A DNA stretch of 64,000 bases, taken from contig NZ_CP007215.2 in NCBI RefSeq assembly GCF_000300455.3, positions 1,426,001 to 1,490,000 of the forward strand. Direction: 5' to 3'. The notes beneath the pieces were generated by a model. It did no database searches. It worked only from the letters and a program-made list of their open reading frames with translations, and was not told the DNA's origin. Source of the stretch: Kosakonia sacchari SP1 (GTDB lineage: Bacteria > Pseudomonadota > Gammaproteobacteria > Enterobacterales > Enterobacteriaceae). How positions within the stretch are numbered: position 1 is the stretch's first letter; each line of letters begins with the position of its first letter. This document shows positions 49,005 to 57,529 of the stretch, piece by piece. The position numbers and the translations under genes are program-made.

Positions 49005-50564
49005 ATGACGACAACAATCCGTTCTTCCATGCCGCATATGGATGCGGTCACCTTAGGCACGGATGCCACGACCATTGATGAGCTGGTGCGCATTGCCGAT
49101 GGCGCTCAGGTTGTTCTGGCTGATGATGCGCTGGCGCAAATGGATAAGGTCAGCGGGTACATTCGTAAGGCGATTGCTGACGGGAAGGTGATTTATGGTC
49201 TGACAACCGGCGTGGGAGACCTGGTGACCGAGCGTCTCTCTGCGGATCAAATTGCCAGCGTGCAACTCAATATGCTGCGCAGTCACGCCTGCGGGATGGG
49301 ACCGGATTTGTCGGTGCGGGAAGTGCGGGCGATGATGGCGGTGATGCTGAAATCGCTGTTGCAGGGCTACAGCGGCGTCAGCTCTGAACTGGCGCAGCGT
49401 ATGTGTCTGATGCTGAACCGGCAGGTGACGCCATGGTCGCCTGCCAGCGGTTCCGTGGGGTATCTGATTGCTACTGCACATATCGGCTTATCGTTGTTTG
49501 GCGAAGGGCAGTGCTGGTATCAGGGCGAGCTGTTGCCTTCCGCCGACGCGCTGGCGAAAGCAGGCATTGCGCCACGTATTCCCGGCCCGCGCGAAGGACA
49601 CGCGCTGATCAGCGGCACGTATGAAATTACCGCACTGGCTTGTCTGGCAGTGCAGGATTTCGAGCAGTTGCTGCCGGTCGCGGATATGGCAGGCGGCATG
49701 TGTCTCGAAGCGCTGAAAGGCAATACCCGCGGCTATGACGCGCGTCTGCACGCCCTGCGTCCGCATGACGGGCAACAAGAAACAGCGCGCATTTTGCGCC
49801 GTTTACTGCGCGGCAGCGAGATCCTCCAGCATTACCGCGACTACCGGGTGCAGGACGCGCTCAGCTTACGCTGCATCCCGCAAATCCATGGCGCGGTGCG
49901 CGATCAACTGGCGCATTGCCGTCATATCGTTACCACCGAACTCAATTCGGTGACCGACAACCCGGTGTTTTTGATTGAAGACGATGCGCTGGTGATTTTG
50001 CCTGGCGGCAACGGTCACGGTGCGCCGCTGGCGCTGGCACTCGATGCGCTGGCGGTGGCTATTGCGCAACTGAGCACCGCGTCGCAGGCGCGTTCTGACC
50101 GTATTACTAACGTGCATCTTAGCGGCTTACCGGCGTTTCTGGTCGGTAAAAGCGGAGCCAATTCCGGGATGATGATCCCGCCGTATGTCGCCGCCGCGCT
50201 CGCCGGGGATAATCGCAGCCTGGCGGCACCCGCCAGCGTACATACGGTTTCCACCTGTGCCGGGCAGGAAGACCATATCAGCATGGGCGTCTCCTCGGCG
50301 CGAAAAGCGATGCAGGCGGTGGCAAATGCGGTGGATATTGTGGCGATTGAACTGCTGTGCGCTTGTCAGGCGATTGAATTTCACCGCCCGCTGCGTGCTT
50401 CGGTAGGTACGGAACTGACGCTGTCTCAGGTACGCCAGCAGGTCGCGTTTCGTGAAACCGATACGCCGCTGTACACGGATATGCATGCCGTCCGGGATCT
50501 GATTGCTGATGGGGAGCTGAGCCGCCAGCTTACTTTACTGATAAAGGAGGGGGCTGATGAGTGA
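49005..50564 (+). CDS. Divergent HutH-family lyase lacking canonical MIO context
   Basis: This 519-residue protein belongs to the aromatic amino acid ammonia-lyase superfamily but departs from HutH at its active site. The HutH segment [14 protein letters not shown] is replaced by G-S-V-G-Y-L-I-A-T-A-H; a stray Ala-Ser-Gly (147-149) lies just before it, three residues out of register. The L-N-G-T-Q asparagine is Ser (L-I-S-G-T-Y) and the tyrosine of Q-D-P-Y-S-L-R-C is Leu (Q-D-A-L-S-L-R-C). Retained are Y-G-L-T-T-G, R-S-H-A-C-G and Q-E-D-H. Ergothionase, which removes trimethylamine from ergothioneine, is a HutH relative that I recall does not need MIO. With a betaine-type ABC transporter in the same operon, a trimethylamine-lyase on hercynine or ergothioneine is my leading guess. 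The start is 14 bases after the binding-protein stop. Confidence 0.8.
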   Translation: MTTTIRSSMPHMDAVTLGTDATTIDELVRIADGAQVVLADDALAQMDKVSGYIRKAIADGKVIYGLTTGVGDLVTERLSADQIASVQLNMLRSHACGMGPDLSVREVRAMMAVMLKSLLQGYSGVSSELAQRMCLMLNRQVTPWSPASGSVGYLIATAHIGLSLFGEGQCWYQGELLPSADALAKAGIAPRIPGPREGHALISGTYEITALACLAVQDFEQLLPVADMAGGMCLEALKGNTRGYDARLHALRPHDGQQETARILRRLLRGSEILQHYRDYRVQDALSLRCIPQIHGAVRDQLAHCRHIVTTELNSVTDNPVFLIEDDALVILPGGNGHGAPLALALDALAVAIAQLSTASQARSDRITNVHLSGLPAFLVGKSGANSGMMIPPYVAAALAGDNRSLAAPASVHTVSTCAGQEDHISMGVSSARKAMQAVANAVDIVAIELLCACQAIEFHRPLRASVGTELTLSQVRQQVAFRETDTPLYTDMHAVRDLIADGELSRQLTLLIKEGADE

Positions 50565-50957
50565 AACTAATCGTCTGCTTAAGGGAAAATGGAGACTGGA
50601 TGTGTCGCGCGTATAGGTGGGCACGTGGCACGCTTCGCGATTATCTGGCACACGCAGCGGCTGTGGCGTACGCGAGGGAAATGGCGGGCAATGCTGCTTT
50701 GCTCAAGACGTATCAATGGCAAAGAGGTGCGCCTGGCAGTGCTGGTTCAGTCTGATAAACAGCAAGCGCAGGCGTTAAGCTGCGCGTGCCAAATCAACAA
50801 AGCCGCGCCGCTGGCATCCGTAATGTTCATAAAAGCTGTACTGGCCCGCGACGAAATGCCGCTGCGCGCGGATGGGGTTTATGAGCGGTTAATTGCCGAT
50901 GATGACGAGGGCTGGCGGCGTTTCAGAAGGTCGACGCCGCAGTTTAGCCGGTGTTAA
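50557..50957 (+). pseudogene. Frameshifted small gene after the lyase
   Basis: A start codon at 50557 has a near-perfect AAGGAGG six bases upstream and overlaps the lyase stop (ATGAGTGA). Its frame (M-S-E-T-N-R-L-L-K-G-K-W-R-L-D-V-S-R-V) ends in TAG after 19 codons, but a second frame continues from there for about 115 codons (K-W-R-A-M-L-L-C-S-R-R-I-N-G-K-E-V-R-L-A and onward to 50957), looking coding. A one-base change near 50610 would join them into a protein of about 130 residues that I do not recognise. It is either a pseudogene, a sequencing error or a frameshifted gene. The last 14 bases overlap hutD. Confidence 0.45.
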
Positions 50958-51507
50958 CGGATGTTAGCGTCACGCAGGCGAAAAGCGTGTCGCTGCCTGC
51001 GTTGACGGTAACCATCGCCGGGTTATCGATTAGCAGGCTGTCGTAATGATGCAGGGTATGGCATTCGCCTCCGACGATGACGTCAAGACGATTTCCGGCA
51101 TTGAACAGCAGCATTGTTCCCTGCTGATGTTGCCATGTGCCATCGCGCTCCCAGCATACCGTTGCCTGGGTGGTTTCACGGCGGTAAATCACGTTGAAAT
51201 CGAGCAACGGCCCGCCGACAACCTCGCAGAATACCTGGCTGTCGCCGTTAAAATCCGTCGCCTGAAACGGTGGAATTAACGCGCTACGCTGGTCATCAAT
51301 TGTCAGGAACATGCCTTCGCCTTCCAGCACGCTGATGCTTCGCAGGTAACCGGAGAAACATGAAAACGCCCCGTCTTCGCGGATCGTCGCAACCGATATG
51401 CGCCAGTCATACTGCTCGCTGGCGGGAAAACGACACACTTCGCGGGTGACGCCCTGGCCATTTTTCCAGCGCATCTCGGCGTAGCCGCTATAAGGCAGCA
51501 GCCTCAT
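50944..51507 (-). CDS. hutD: HutD family protein
   Basis: This 187-residue protein is HutD, a cupin-fold protein conserved in hut loci of proteobacteria. Its bicupin pattern can be seen in W-K-N-G-Q-G-V-T-R-E near residue 14 and W-R-I-S-V-A-T-I near residue 35. It is not an enzyme of the pathway; in Pseudomonas it was proposed to limit hut expression. Its start overlaps the hutC stop by four bases, so it is the second gene of a hutC-hutD operon. Confidence 0.9.
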   Translation of the reverse strand: MRLLPYSGYAEMRWKNGQGVTREVCRFPASEQYDWRISVATIREDGAFSCFSGYLRSISVLEGEGMFLTIDDQRSALIPPFQATDFNGDSQVFCEVVGGPLLDFNVIYRRETTQATVCWERDGTWQHQQGTMLLFNAGNRLDVIVGGECHTLHHYDSLLIDNPAMVTVNAGSDTLFACVTLTSVNTG

Positions 51508-52265
51508 TTGCGCATGCTTCCTTCCAGGCGGTAACGCGAACCCGGATAGACCAGGCGCACGCTGGTGACGATTTTCTTGTCCTGACGACCGGTCCAGGTG
51601 CGGCGGTTCACTTGCAGGCAGGGGGTGTGCTCATCTATTTCCAGGTAAACGCACTCGCTGCGGGGCACGTTCACCGCCTCGATAATATGCTCGCCTTCGA
51701 CAATCGGTGCGATGGACGAGAGATAGGCATTCGGGGTGATACGGGTGAAATCCTGTTGCAAATAGTCTGGCACAATCAGTGCATTCACCAGCCTGTCTTC
51801 CAGCATCACCGGAACGCCATCTTCATAATGGCAAATCAACGAATGGAACAGGCGACTGCCTTTCGGCAGATTAAAAGCCAGCGCTTGCTGCGCATCTGCA
51901 TGCTGCTGGGTCAGCTCCAGCACTCTGGCATGATGGCGATGGCCGCGGCTGGCAATCTCATCGGCAATGTTGTTGATTTCCAGCAATGCAGACTGCCCGC
52001 GGACTTCGGCGACAAAGGTGCCAACGCCCTGCATACGCACCAGCAGCCCTTCGGCGGTCAGTTCACGCAGTGCGCGGTTAATGGTCATCCGGCTGTAGCC
52101 AAACTGGCTGACCAGTTCGCTTTCGGACGGCACACGGTAGTTCACCGGCCAGGCGCCGCTGTGAATGTTGGTTTTAATCATGCTCTTCACCCTTTCATAG
52201 AAAGGGGCGGGCTGATCGAGACGTGTCTCGCCTGCGGCTGCTTTAAAAATATCGCTTTGCTCCAT
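51504..52265 (-). CDS. hutC: Histidine utilisation repressor HutC (GntR family)
   Basis: This 253-residue repressor has a GntR winged helix-turn-helix (residues 20-90; P-S-E-S-E-L-V-S-Q-F-G-Y-S-R-M-T-I-N-R-A-L) and a UTRA ligand-binding domain (about 105-245). HutC represses the hut genes until urocanate binds. GGAAAGGG precedes the ATG. It is divergent from hutF, with a palindromic site (ATGTATATACAT) between them that suggests autoregulation. Confidence 0.94.
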   Translation of the reverse strand: MEQSDIFKAAAGETRLDQPAPFYERVKSMIKTNIHSGAWPVNYRVPSESELVSQFGYSRMTINRALRELTAEGLLVRMQGVGTFVAEVRGQSALLEINNIADEIASRGHRHHARVLELTQQHADAQQALAFNLPKGSRLFHSLICHYEDGVPVMLEDRLVNALIVPDYLQQDFTRITPNAYLSSIAPIVEGEHIIEAVNVPRSECVYLEIDEHTPCLQVNRRTWTGRQDKKIVTSVRLVYPGSRYRLEGSMRK

Positions 52266-52333
52266 TAACCCTTTCCTCGGCCGGATGACCGTTGAAGTTT
52301 ACTCTACGCACTTTTGGATGTATATATATAAGC

Positions 52334-52345
52334 ATGTATATACAT
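52334..52345. promoter_or_regulatory. HutC-type operator between hutC and hutF
   Basis: ATGTATATACAT is a perfect 12-base palindrome with the TGTATATACA core shared by the hutU site. It lies 30 bases before the hutF start and should serve both divergent promoters. A run of alternating TA precedes it. Confidence 0.7.
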
Positions 52346-52375
52346 ATCAAATAACGCCAGGCGGTGAGGGGATAT

Positions 52376-53743
52376 ATGACGGTATATTTCGCGGCAAAAG
52401 CATTGTTGCCGCAGGGCTGGGCGGAGAATGTTCGCATTACGGTTTCCCCGCAGGGCATCATCACCGCGCTCGAAAGCGGTAGTCAGCCAGACGACACGAC
52501 GATTCGTCTGGAAGGTTTTTTGGTGCCGGGCATGCCAAACCTGCATTCGCACGCTTTTCAGCGTGCAATGGCCGGGCTAACCGAAGTGGTGGGCGATCCG
52601 GCAGACAGCTTCTGGACATGGCGCGATTTGATGTACCGGCTGGTGGATAAAATCACCCCCGAACAGCTGGAAATCATTGCCAGTTATCTGTACATCGAAA
52701 TGCTGAAGGCGGGTTATACCTCCGTTGCCGAATTTCACTATTTGCACCACGATCGTGGCGGAAAACCTTACGCACAGCCAGCCGAACTGGCGTTGCGTAT
52801 TTCGCAGGCGGCGAAAACGGCGGGTATTGGCCTGACATTACTGCCGGTGCTATATAGTTTCTCTGGTTTTGGCGGGCAGCCAGCGACCGCCGGGCAGAGC
52901 CGCTTTATTCACGATACGGAAAGTTATCTGGCACTGCATAATACACTGACTTCCCAGCTTGCTGCTGAGCCGATGCAGCGTACCGGGCTGTGCTTCCACT
53001 CGCTGCGAGCCGTTACGCCGGAACAGATGCAGAACGTGCTTAAGGCCTGTCCGCAAAAGCAGCCGGTACATATTCATATTGCCGAGCAGCAAAAAGAGGT
53101 TGATGACTGCGTGGCCTGGTCTGGATTGCGTCCGGTAGAGTGGCTTTATCAGCATATGCCGGTGGATGAGCAGTGGTGTCTGATCCATGCCACGCACATT
53201 ACGTCGCAGGAAACCCACCAGATTGCCGCTTCCGGCGCAGTGGCGGGTCTTTGCCTGACGACTGAAGCCAATCTTGGCGATGGTATTTTTCCGGGGCCGG
53301 ACTATCTTGCGCAGCAGGGGCGTTGGGGAATTGGCTCCGACAGCCATATCAGCGTCAGTGTCAGCGAGGATTTGCGCTGGTTTGAGTACGGGCAACGATT
53401 ACACAAACGGCGGCGCAACTTACTGTCTTTGCCGGATGAACCCTATGTAGGAAATGTGCTGTATCAGGGGGCATTGCAGGGTGGACGCCGTGCGCTGGGG
53501 CAGGCGATTGGTCAACTGGCGCCAGGCGATCGTGCGGATATGCTGTTGCTCGACAGCCGCGATCCCTTCCTGGCTGCCGCAGGCGATCGTGACCGTCTGA
53601 ACCGCTGGATTTTCGCCTGTTCGACAAACCCGATAAAAAGAGTGATGACAGGAGGGCGCTGGGTGATTGAAGAGGGGCGTCACGCGCAGGAAGAGCAGGT
53701 GACCTCCGCGTTTATTAAGGTCATGCAGCAACTGATGGCGTAA
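52376..53743 (+). CDS. hutF: Formimidoylglutamate deiminase HutF
   Basis: This 455-residue amidohydrolase deiminates N-formimino-L-glutamate to N-formyl-L-glutamate and ammonia, the step that distinguishes the five-step route. The zinc site is seen as L-H-S-H-A-F-Q near residue 60, H-I-A-E-Q near residue 233, H-A-T-H near residue 268 and G-S-D-S-H near residue 320. The ATG at 52376 has GAGGGG six bases upstream; the frame extends four codons further with GTG. The gene stands alone, divergent from hutC, and supplies the substrate of HutG. Confidence 0.94.
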   Translation: MTVYFAAKALLPQGWAENVRITVSPQGIITALESGSQPDDTTIRLEGFLVPGMPNLHSHAFQRAMAGLTEVVGDPADSFWTWRDLMYRLVDKITPEQLEIIASYLYIEMLKAGYTSVAEFHYLHHDRGGKPYAQPAELALRISQAAKTAGIGLTLLPVLYSFSGFGGQPATAGQSRFIHDTESYLALHNTLTSQLAAEPMQRTGLCFHSLRAVTPEQMQNVLKACPQKQPVHIHIAEQQKEVDDCVAWSGLRPVEWLYQHMPVDEQWCLIHATHITSQETHQIAASGAVAGLCLTTEANLGDGIFPGPDYLAQQGRWGIGSDSHISVSVSEDLRWFEYGQRLHKRRRNLLSLPDEPYVGNVLYQGALQGGRRALGQAIGQLAPGDRADMLLLDSRDPFLAAAGDRDRLNRWIFACSTNPIKRVMTGGRWVIEEGRHAQEEQVTSAFIKVMQQLMA

Positions 53744-53863
53744 TACTAACCAGCAGGTTGTGGATAAGAAACAATGGCGATGGGTAGACGGAGAAAGTTA
53801 TTTAACTTACTGAATTTGTAAGAAAATAACGACGTTGACCGATGTTCGCAGGAAGCGGGATAT

Positions 53864-53935
53864 TGTCCCCTGCAGGAATCGAACCTGCAACTAGCCCTTA
53901 GGAGGGGCTCGTTATATCCATTTAACTAAGGGGAC
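53864..53935 (-). tRNA. argW: tRNA-Arg (CCT), no encoded CCA
   Basis: On the minus strand, GTCCCCT pairs with AGGGGAC, the anticodon loop carries CCT (G-C-T-C-C-T-A-A-type loop), and the T-arm reads GGTTCGATTC. The body matches E. coli argW. After the discriminator A comes ATATCCC, so CCA is not encoded, unlike in E. coli; the ends must be completed by the CCA-adding enzyme. The gene's 3' end faces the hut locus. In E. coli argW is a phage integration site. Confidence 0.94.
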
Positions 53936-54010
53936 AAAGCGGCGGGAGTATAACGTTATTTACGTCTCGCGTTAAGCTCACAGGCCGCCAAGTGATTAAA
54001 CTGTCGCCGT

Positions 54011-54952
54011 TTATGCCTCTTTTTCTGTGCCGTCACGTTTCTGTTTTTGCTCGTCGGCGCGGGCTTTTGCTTCGGCTTTACGCGCATTGATCATATCGTT
54101 ACGGATCTGCGCGTGACTGAGCAGGGCAAAAATAAAGGTGCCGCCGCAAATATTCCCGGCCAGTGTCGGCAGGGCGAAAGGCCAGATAAATTCGCTCCAG
54201 GGCAGCGTACCGTTAAACACCAGATAGAAAATCTCCACCGCGCCGACCACGATATGCGTGGTGTCCGCCAGTGCGATAAGCCAGGTCATTAAAATGATCA
54301 CCACAATTTTCGCTGCGCCAGCCGATGGGAACATCCACACCATAGTAGCGATGATCCAGCCAGAGATAATGGCGTTAGAGAACATCTCCAGCGGCGTGTT
54401 CTTCATCACCTCCATGCCAATTTTGACAAAAGCGTCGCGCGTGGCTTCATCGAATATGGGCATATACTCGAACGCCCAGGCAGCAATAGCTGTACCCACC
54501 AGATTCCCCAGTAACACCACGCTCCATAAGCGCGTCATCAGGCCAAAGTTAACCCAACTGGGTTTCTGCATTACTGGCAATACGGCCGTGACGGTGTTTT
54601 CGGTAAACAGCTGCTGGCGCGCCATGATGACAATAATAAAGCCAAAGGTGTAACCGAGGTTCTCCAGCAGAAAACCGCCGGGAACGCCGTCGAGCTGTAC
54701 GTGGAAAATCCCCTTTGCCAGCAGCGACGCGCTCATCGATAAGCCCGCCGCAATCGCTGACCAGAACAGCGCCATCGCGTCGCGTTCCAGCTCTTTTTCG
54801 CCGTCCTGGCGAATATGTTCATGAATTGCCATCGCACGTGAGGGCAGGCGCTCTTCATCAAGTTCTATTTTCTTCCCACTTTTCTTCTCGTCGCTCTCCA
54901 CTTGTATGTCATCGCTGTGTTTGTCGAGTTTCTCTTCTTTAATATTGTCCAC
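54011..54952 (-). CDS. yfdC: FNT-family inner-membrane channel YfdC
   Basis: This 313-residue protein matches E. coli YfdC, a formate/nitrite transporter family member of unknown substrate. A charged N-terminal region (residues 1-60) is followed by six membrane helices with the FNT motifs L-F-T-E-N-T-V-T-A-V near residue 125 and G-N-I-C-G-G-T-F near residue 265, and a charged coiled C-terminal tail. I chose the GTG at 54952 since V-D-N aligns with the E. coli M-D-N start; an ATG at 54979 would add nine residues. It is 75 bases from argW as in E. coli. Confidence 0.92.
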   Translation of the reverse strand: MDNIKEEKLDKHSDDIQVESDEKKSGKKIELDEERLPSRAMAIHEHIRQDGEKELERDAMALFWSAIAAGLSMSASLLAKGIFHVQLDGVPGGFLLENLGYTFGFIIVIMARQQLFTENTVTAVLPVMQKPSWVNFGLMTRLWSVVLLGNLVGTAIAAWAFEYMPIFDEATRDAFVKIGMEVMKNTPLEMFSNAIISGWIIATMVWMFPSAGAAKIVVIILMTWLIALADTTHIVVGAVEIFYLVFNGTLPWSEFIWPFALPTLAGNICGGTFIFALLSHAQIRNDMINARKAEAKARADEQKQKRDGTEKEA

Positions 54953-55257
54953 GATGGCCTCGCTTGGTAATGGCGGCAAAATTTAAGCGTAGCGGTTTTC
55001 ACGCTTATTCCGTGACGGCATCGTCCTAAATTGCGCGAAAAGCAATAATGGCAATACGATATTGAGGAAGTTTGTATAGAATTGTTAACGAGCCGTAAAG
55101 GTGAGTTCGGTTAGTCTGAGTGAGTTTTGTTCGCCGCATGGACATCAGAATATGTGCTGATACAATGCGTTGCGCATTGTCTGCGCAAAACGGATTTCCG
55201 CGTTTGCGTTATTCAAAATGGCATTCAGCGATGACCATTTTCTTCAGGGAGACACCT

Positions 55258-56013
55258 ATGAAATTCCGCCTGTCGGCGCTTGCGCTGGCTACCACTGTGC
55301 TGGTCGGTTGTGCCAGTTCCGGTAAAGATTCGCAGGGACGTTCAGACCCGCTGGAAGGGTTCAACCGCACCATGTACAGCTTCAACTTCAATGTGCTGGA
55401 TCCGTATGTTGTCAGGCCAGTTGCCGTTGTCTGGCGTGATTACGTGCCGCAGCCAGCGCGTAATGGCTTGAGCAATTTCACCAGCAACCTTGAAGAACCG
55501 GCGGTAATGGTGAACTTCTTCTTACAAGGCGATCCGTATCAGGGGATGGTTCACTTTACGCGCTTCTTCCTGAACACCCTGCTGGGGATGGGCGGTTTGA
55601 TGGATGTCGCTGGTGCGGCGAACCCGAAATTGCAACGCGTTGAACCGCACCGCTTTGGTAGCACGCTGGGGCATTACGGCATGGGTTACGGCCCGTATAT
55701 GCAACTGCCGTTCTATGGCAGTTTCACGCTGCGTGAAGACGGTGGTGATATGGCCGATACGCTCTATCCGGTGCTGTCGTGGCTTACATGGCCGCTGTCG
55801 GTGGGCAAATGGACGGTGGAAGGTATCGAATCGCGCGCGCAACTGCTGGATTCAGACGGTCTGCTGCGCCAGTCTTCCGATCCGTATATTCTGGTGCGTG
55901 AAGCCTACTTCCAGCGCCACGACTTTATCGCCAACGGTGGTAAGCTGAAACCGCAGGAAAACCCGAACGCGCAGGCGATCGAGGGTGATTTGAAAGACAT
56001 CGACTCGCAATAA
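55258..56013 (+). CDS. mlaA: Outer-membrane phospholipid-retrieval lipoprotein MlaA
   Basis: This 251-residue protein matches E. coli MlaA (VacJ), which removes mislocalised phospholipids from the outer leaflet of the outer membrane with OmpF/OmpC and hands them to MlaC. The lipobox is L-V-G-C (Cys18), followed by the conserved D-P-L-E-G-F-N-R-x-M-Y-x-F-N and R-F-x-x-N-x-x-x-G. GGGAGA precedes the ATG; a longer frame to 55120 has no matching N-terminus. Its 3' end is followed by a terminator shared with fadL. Confidence 0.96.
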   Translation: MKFRLSALALATTVLVGCASSGKDSQGRSDPLEGFNRTMYSFNFNVLDPYVVRPVAVVWRDYVPQPARNGLSNFTSNLEEPAVMVNFFLQGDPYQGMVHFTRFFLNTLLGMGGLMDVAGAANPKLQRVEPHRFGSTLGHYGMGYGPYMQLPFYGSFTLREDGGDMADTLYPVLSWLTWPLSVGKWTVEGIESRAQLLDSDGLLRQSSDPYILVREAYFQRHDFIANGGKLKPQENPNAQAIEGDLKDIDSQ

Positions 56014-56024
56014 GCACAGCAAAT

Positions 56025-56056
56025 AAAAAAGGTGAGCACGGCGCTCACCTTTTTTT
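56025..56056. terminator. Bidirectional terminator between mlaA and fadL
   Basis: GGTGAGC, loop ACGGC, GCTCACC flanked by AAAAAA and TTTTTTT. Confidence 0.92.
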
Positions 56057-56071
56057 ATGTCTGATGGTTTA

Positions 56072-57433
56072 TCAGAATGCGTAGTTGAAGTTCGCGCCGT
56101 ACAGCCATGCACGACCTTCAGAGCTGAAGGTGTACGGGCCTTCGGTGAATTTCACTTTCTGACCGTGCATATAAGAAACGCCGACGTCGACGGACGCATC
56201 TTTATTAAATGCGTAGGTCGCACCGGTACTCAGCCACAGACGGTCCTGATCCGGGATGGAGATGGAGCGTTTGTCTGCCGGAACCGGGCTATCATCGAAG
56301 GCGATACCGGCACGGAAGGTCCAGTTATCATCCATATAATAGGTAGTACCCAGCGCGATACGGTAGGCGTCTTTAAAGCTCTCATCTTTATAGAACAGTG
56401 TCTGGCCGTTGTTGCCGGTCGCTTTCAGCTCCTGGAACTGGCTCCAACTGGTGTAAGTCAGGCTATAGTGAACGGCCCACTGCGGATCAACGCGGTTATA
56501 ACCCGACACTTCCCACATTTCCGGCAGATGCAATGAAAGCGAACCGTTGGTGGTGGAACCGCCGGTGCCATATGGCAAGCCCAGACCCAGTGCCGCATTG
56601 ATCGGGTTCAGCGTCGCGGGCAGGCTGCTCTTGTAATCGCCGTCGAAGTCGACTTTTACTTCAGAGCGATAGGTTAATGCGTAACGGTTGTTTTTATCCA
56701 GCTCGTAGAGAATACCGGCGTTCCAGCCAAAGCCCCACTCATCACCTTTCAGATGGGCGATTTGCGTATCGCGGCTAATACGGCCAGCCTGCGCGGCGAG
56801 TTGCTGTGCATCCTGTGCTGACAGACGGCCCGACTGCACCAGCCCAGGCAGACCTGCGCCGATGATTTGTGGCAGGTCACCCGCGTAGCGCTCAACTTTC
56901 GCTTTGGCATAAACGGCGTCGAAACCGAGGCCGAAACTCCAGTGGCTATCCAGACGGTACGCGCCGCTCAGGTTGAGGTTCAGCGTTTCGAGGTCGGTTT
57001 TACCGCCCATTGAACCGGCTGCATAGTTGTTGTTGAACTCGGTGGCCAGCCCGTAGTTAGAGGTTACAGACGCACCCCAGCCAAATTGATCGTTAATCGG
57101 TGCCACGAAGTGCAGGTTCGGTATCCACGCGGTCGGGGCGATGTTGTCCTGGCTGGCATTGTTACCAATCGCAGAGCGGCCCGTCACGTTAACATCCGGA
57201 TCGACAAACACCGCGCCACCAGAGAAGGTCGGGCGATCGAACATGGTGATCAGCGCCGGGTTACGGCTGACGTTGCCTGCGTCATCAGCGATGGCACCTT
57301 CACCGGAATAAGCTCGGCCAAGGCCAGAGGATGAAAACTCGTTGAGTTGAAAGCCTGCGGACCAGGCCTGGGTAGAAACGATTGCCACTGCGACTGCCAA
57401 CGCAGACTTGGTAAATCGGGTTTTCTGGCTCAT
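56072..57433 (-). CDS. fadL: Long-chain fatty acid transporter FadL
   Basis: This 453-residue outer-membrane barrel matches E. coli FadL. The signal peptide ends at W-S-A, the mature protein starts [18 protein letters not shown] (the N-terminal hatch), and N-P-A-L-I-T-M-F is conserved. It ends Y-A-F as expected of a barrel. It differs from E. coli in an extra loop near residues 180-220. The ATG at 57433 (M-S-Q-K) aligns with E. coli. Two FadR-type sites lie upstream. Confidence 0.95.
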   Translation of the reverse strand: MSQKTRFTKSALAVAVAIVSTQAWSAGFQLNEFSSSGLGRAYSGEGAIADDAGNVSRNPALITMFDRPTFSGGAVFVDPDVNVTGRSAIGNNASQDNIAPTAWIPNLHFVAPINDQFGWGASVTSNYGLATEFNNNYAAGSMGGKTDLETLNLNLSGAYRLDSHWSFGLGFDAVYAKAKVERYAGDLPQIIGAGLPGLVQSGRLSAQDAQQLAAQAGRISRDTQIAHLKGDEWGFGWNAGILYELDKNNRYALTYRSEVKVDFDGDYKSSLPATLNPINAALGLGLPYGTGGSTTNGSLSLHLPEMWEVSGYNRVDPQWAVHYSLTYTSWSQFQELKATGNNGQTLFYKDESFKDAYRIALGTTYYMDDNWTFRAGIAFDDSPVPADKRSISIPDQDRLWLSTGATYAFNKDASVDVGVSYMHGQKVKFTEGPYTFSSEGRAWLYGANFNYAF

Positions 57434-57529
57434 GACCATAACCTCATTCGAAATCGATTTATTTTTATACAAACTTTGTTACGCGGGGTAACAGGAGCGC
57501 GAAGTGTAGGGTCTGAGGTACATCTGAGA

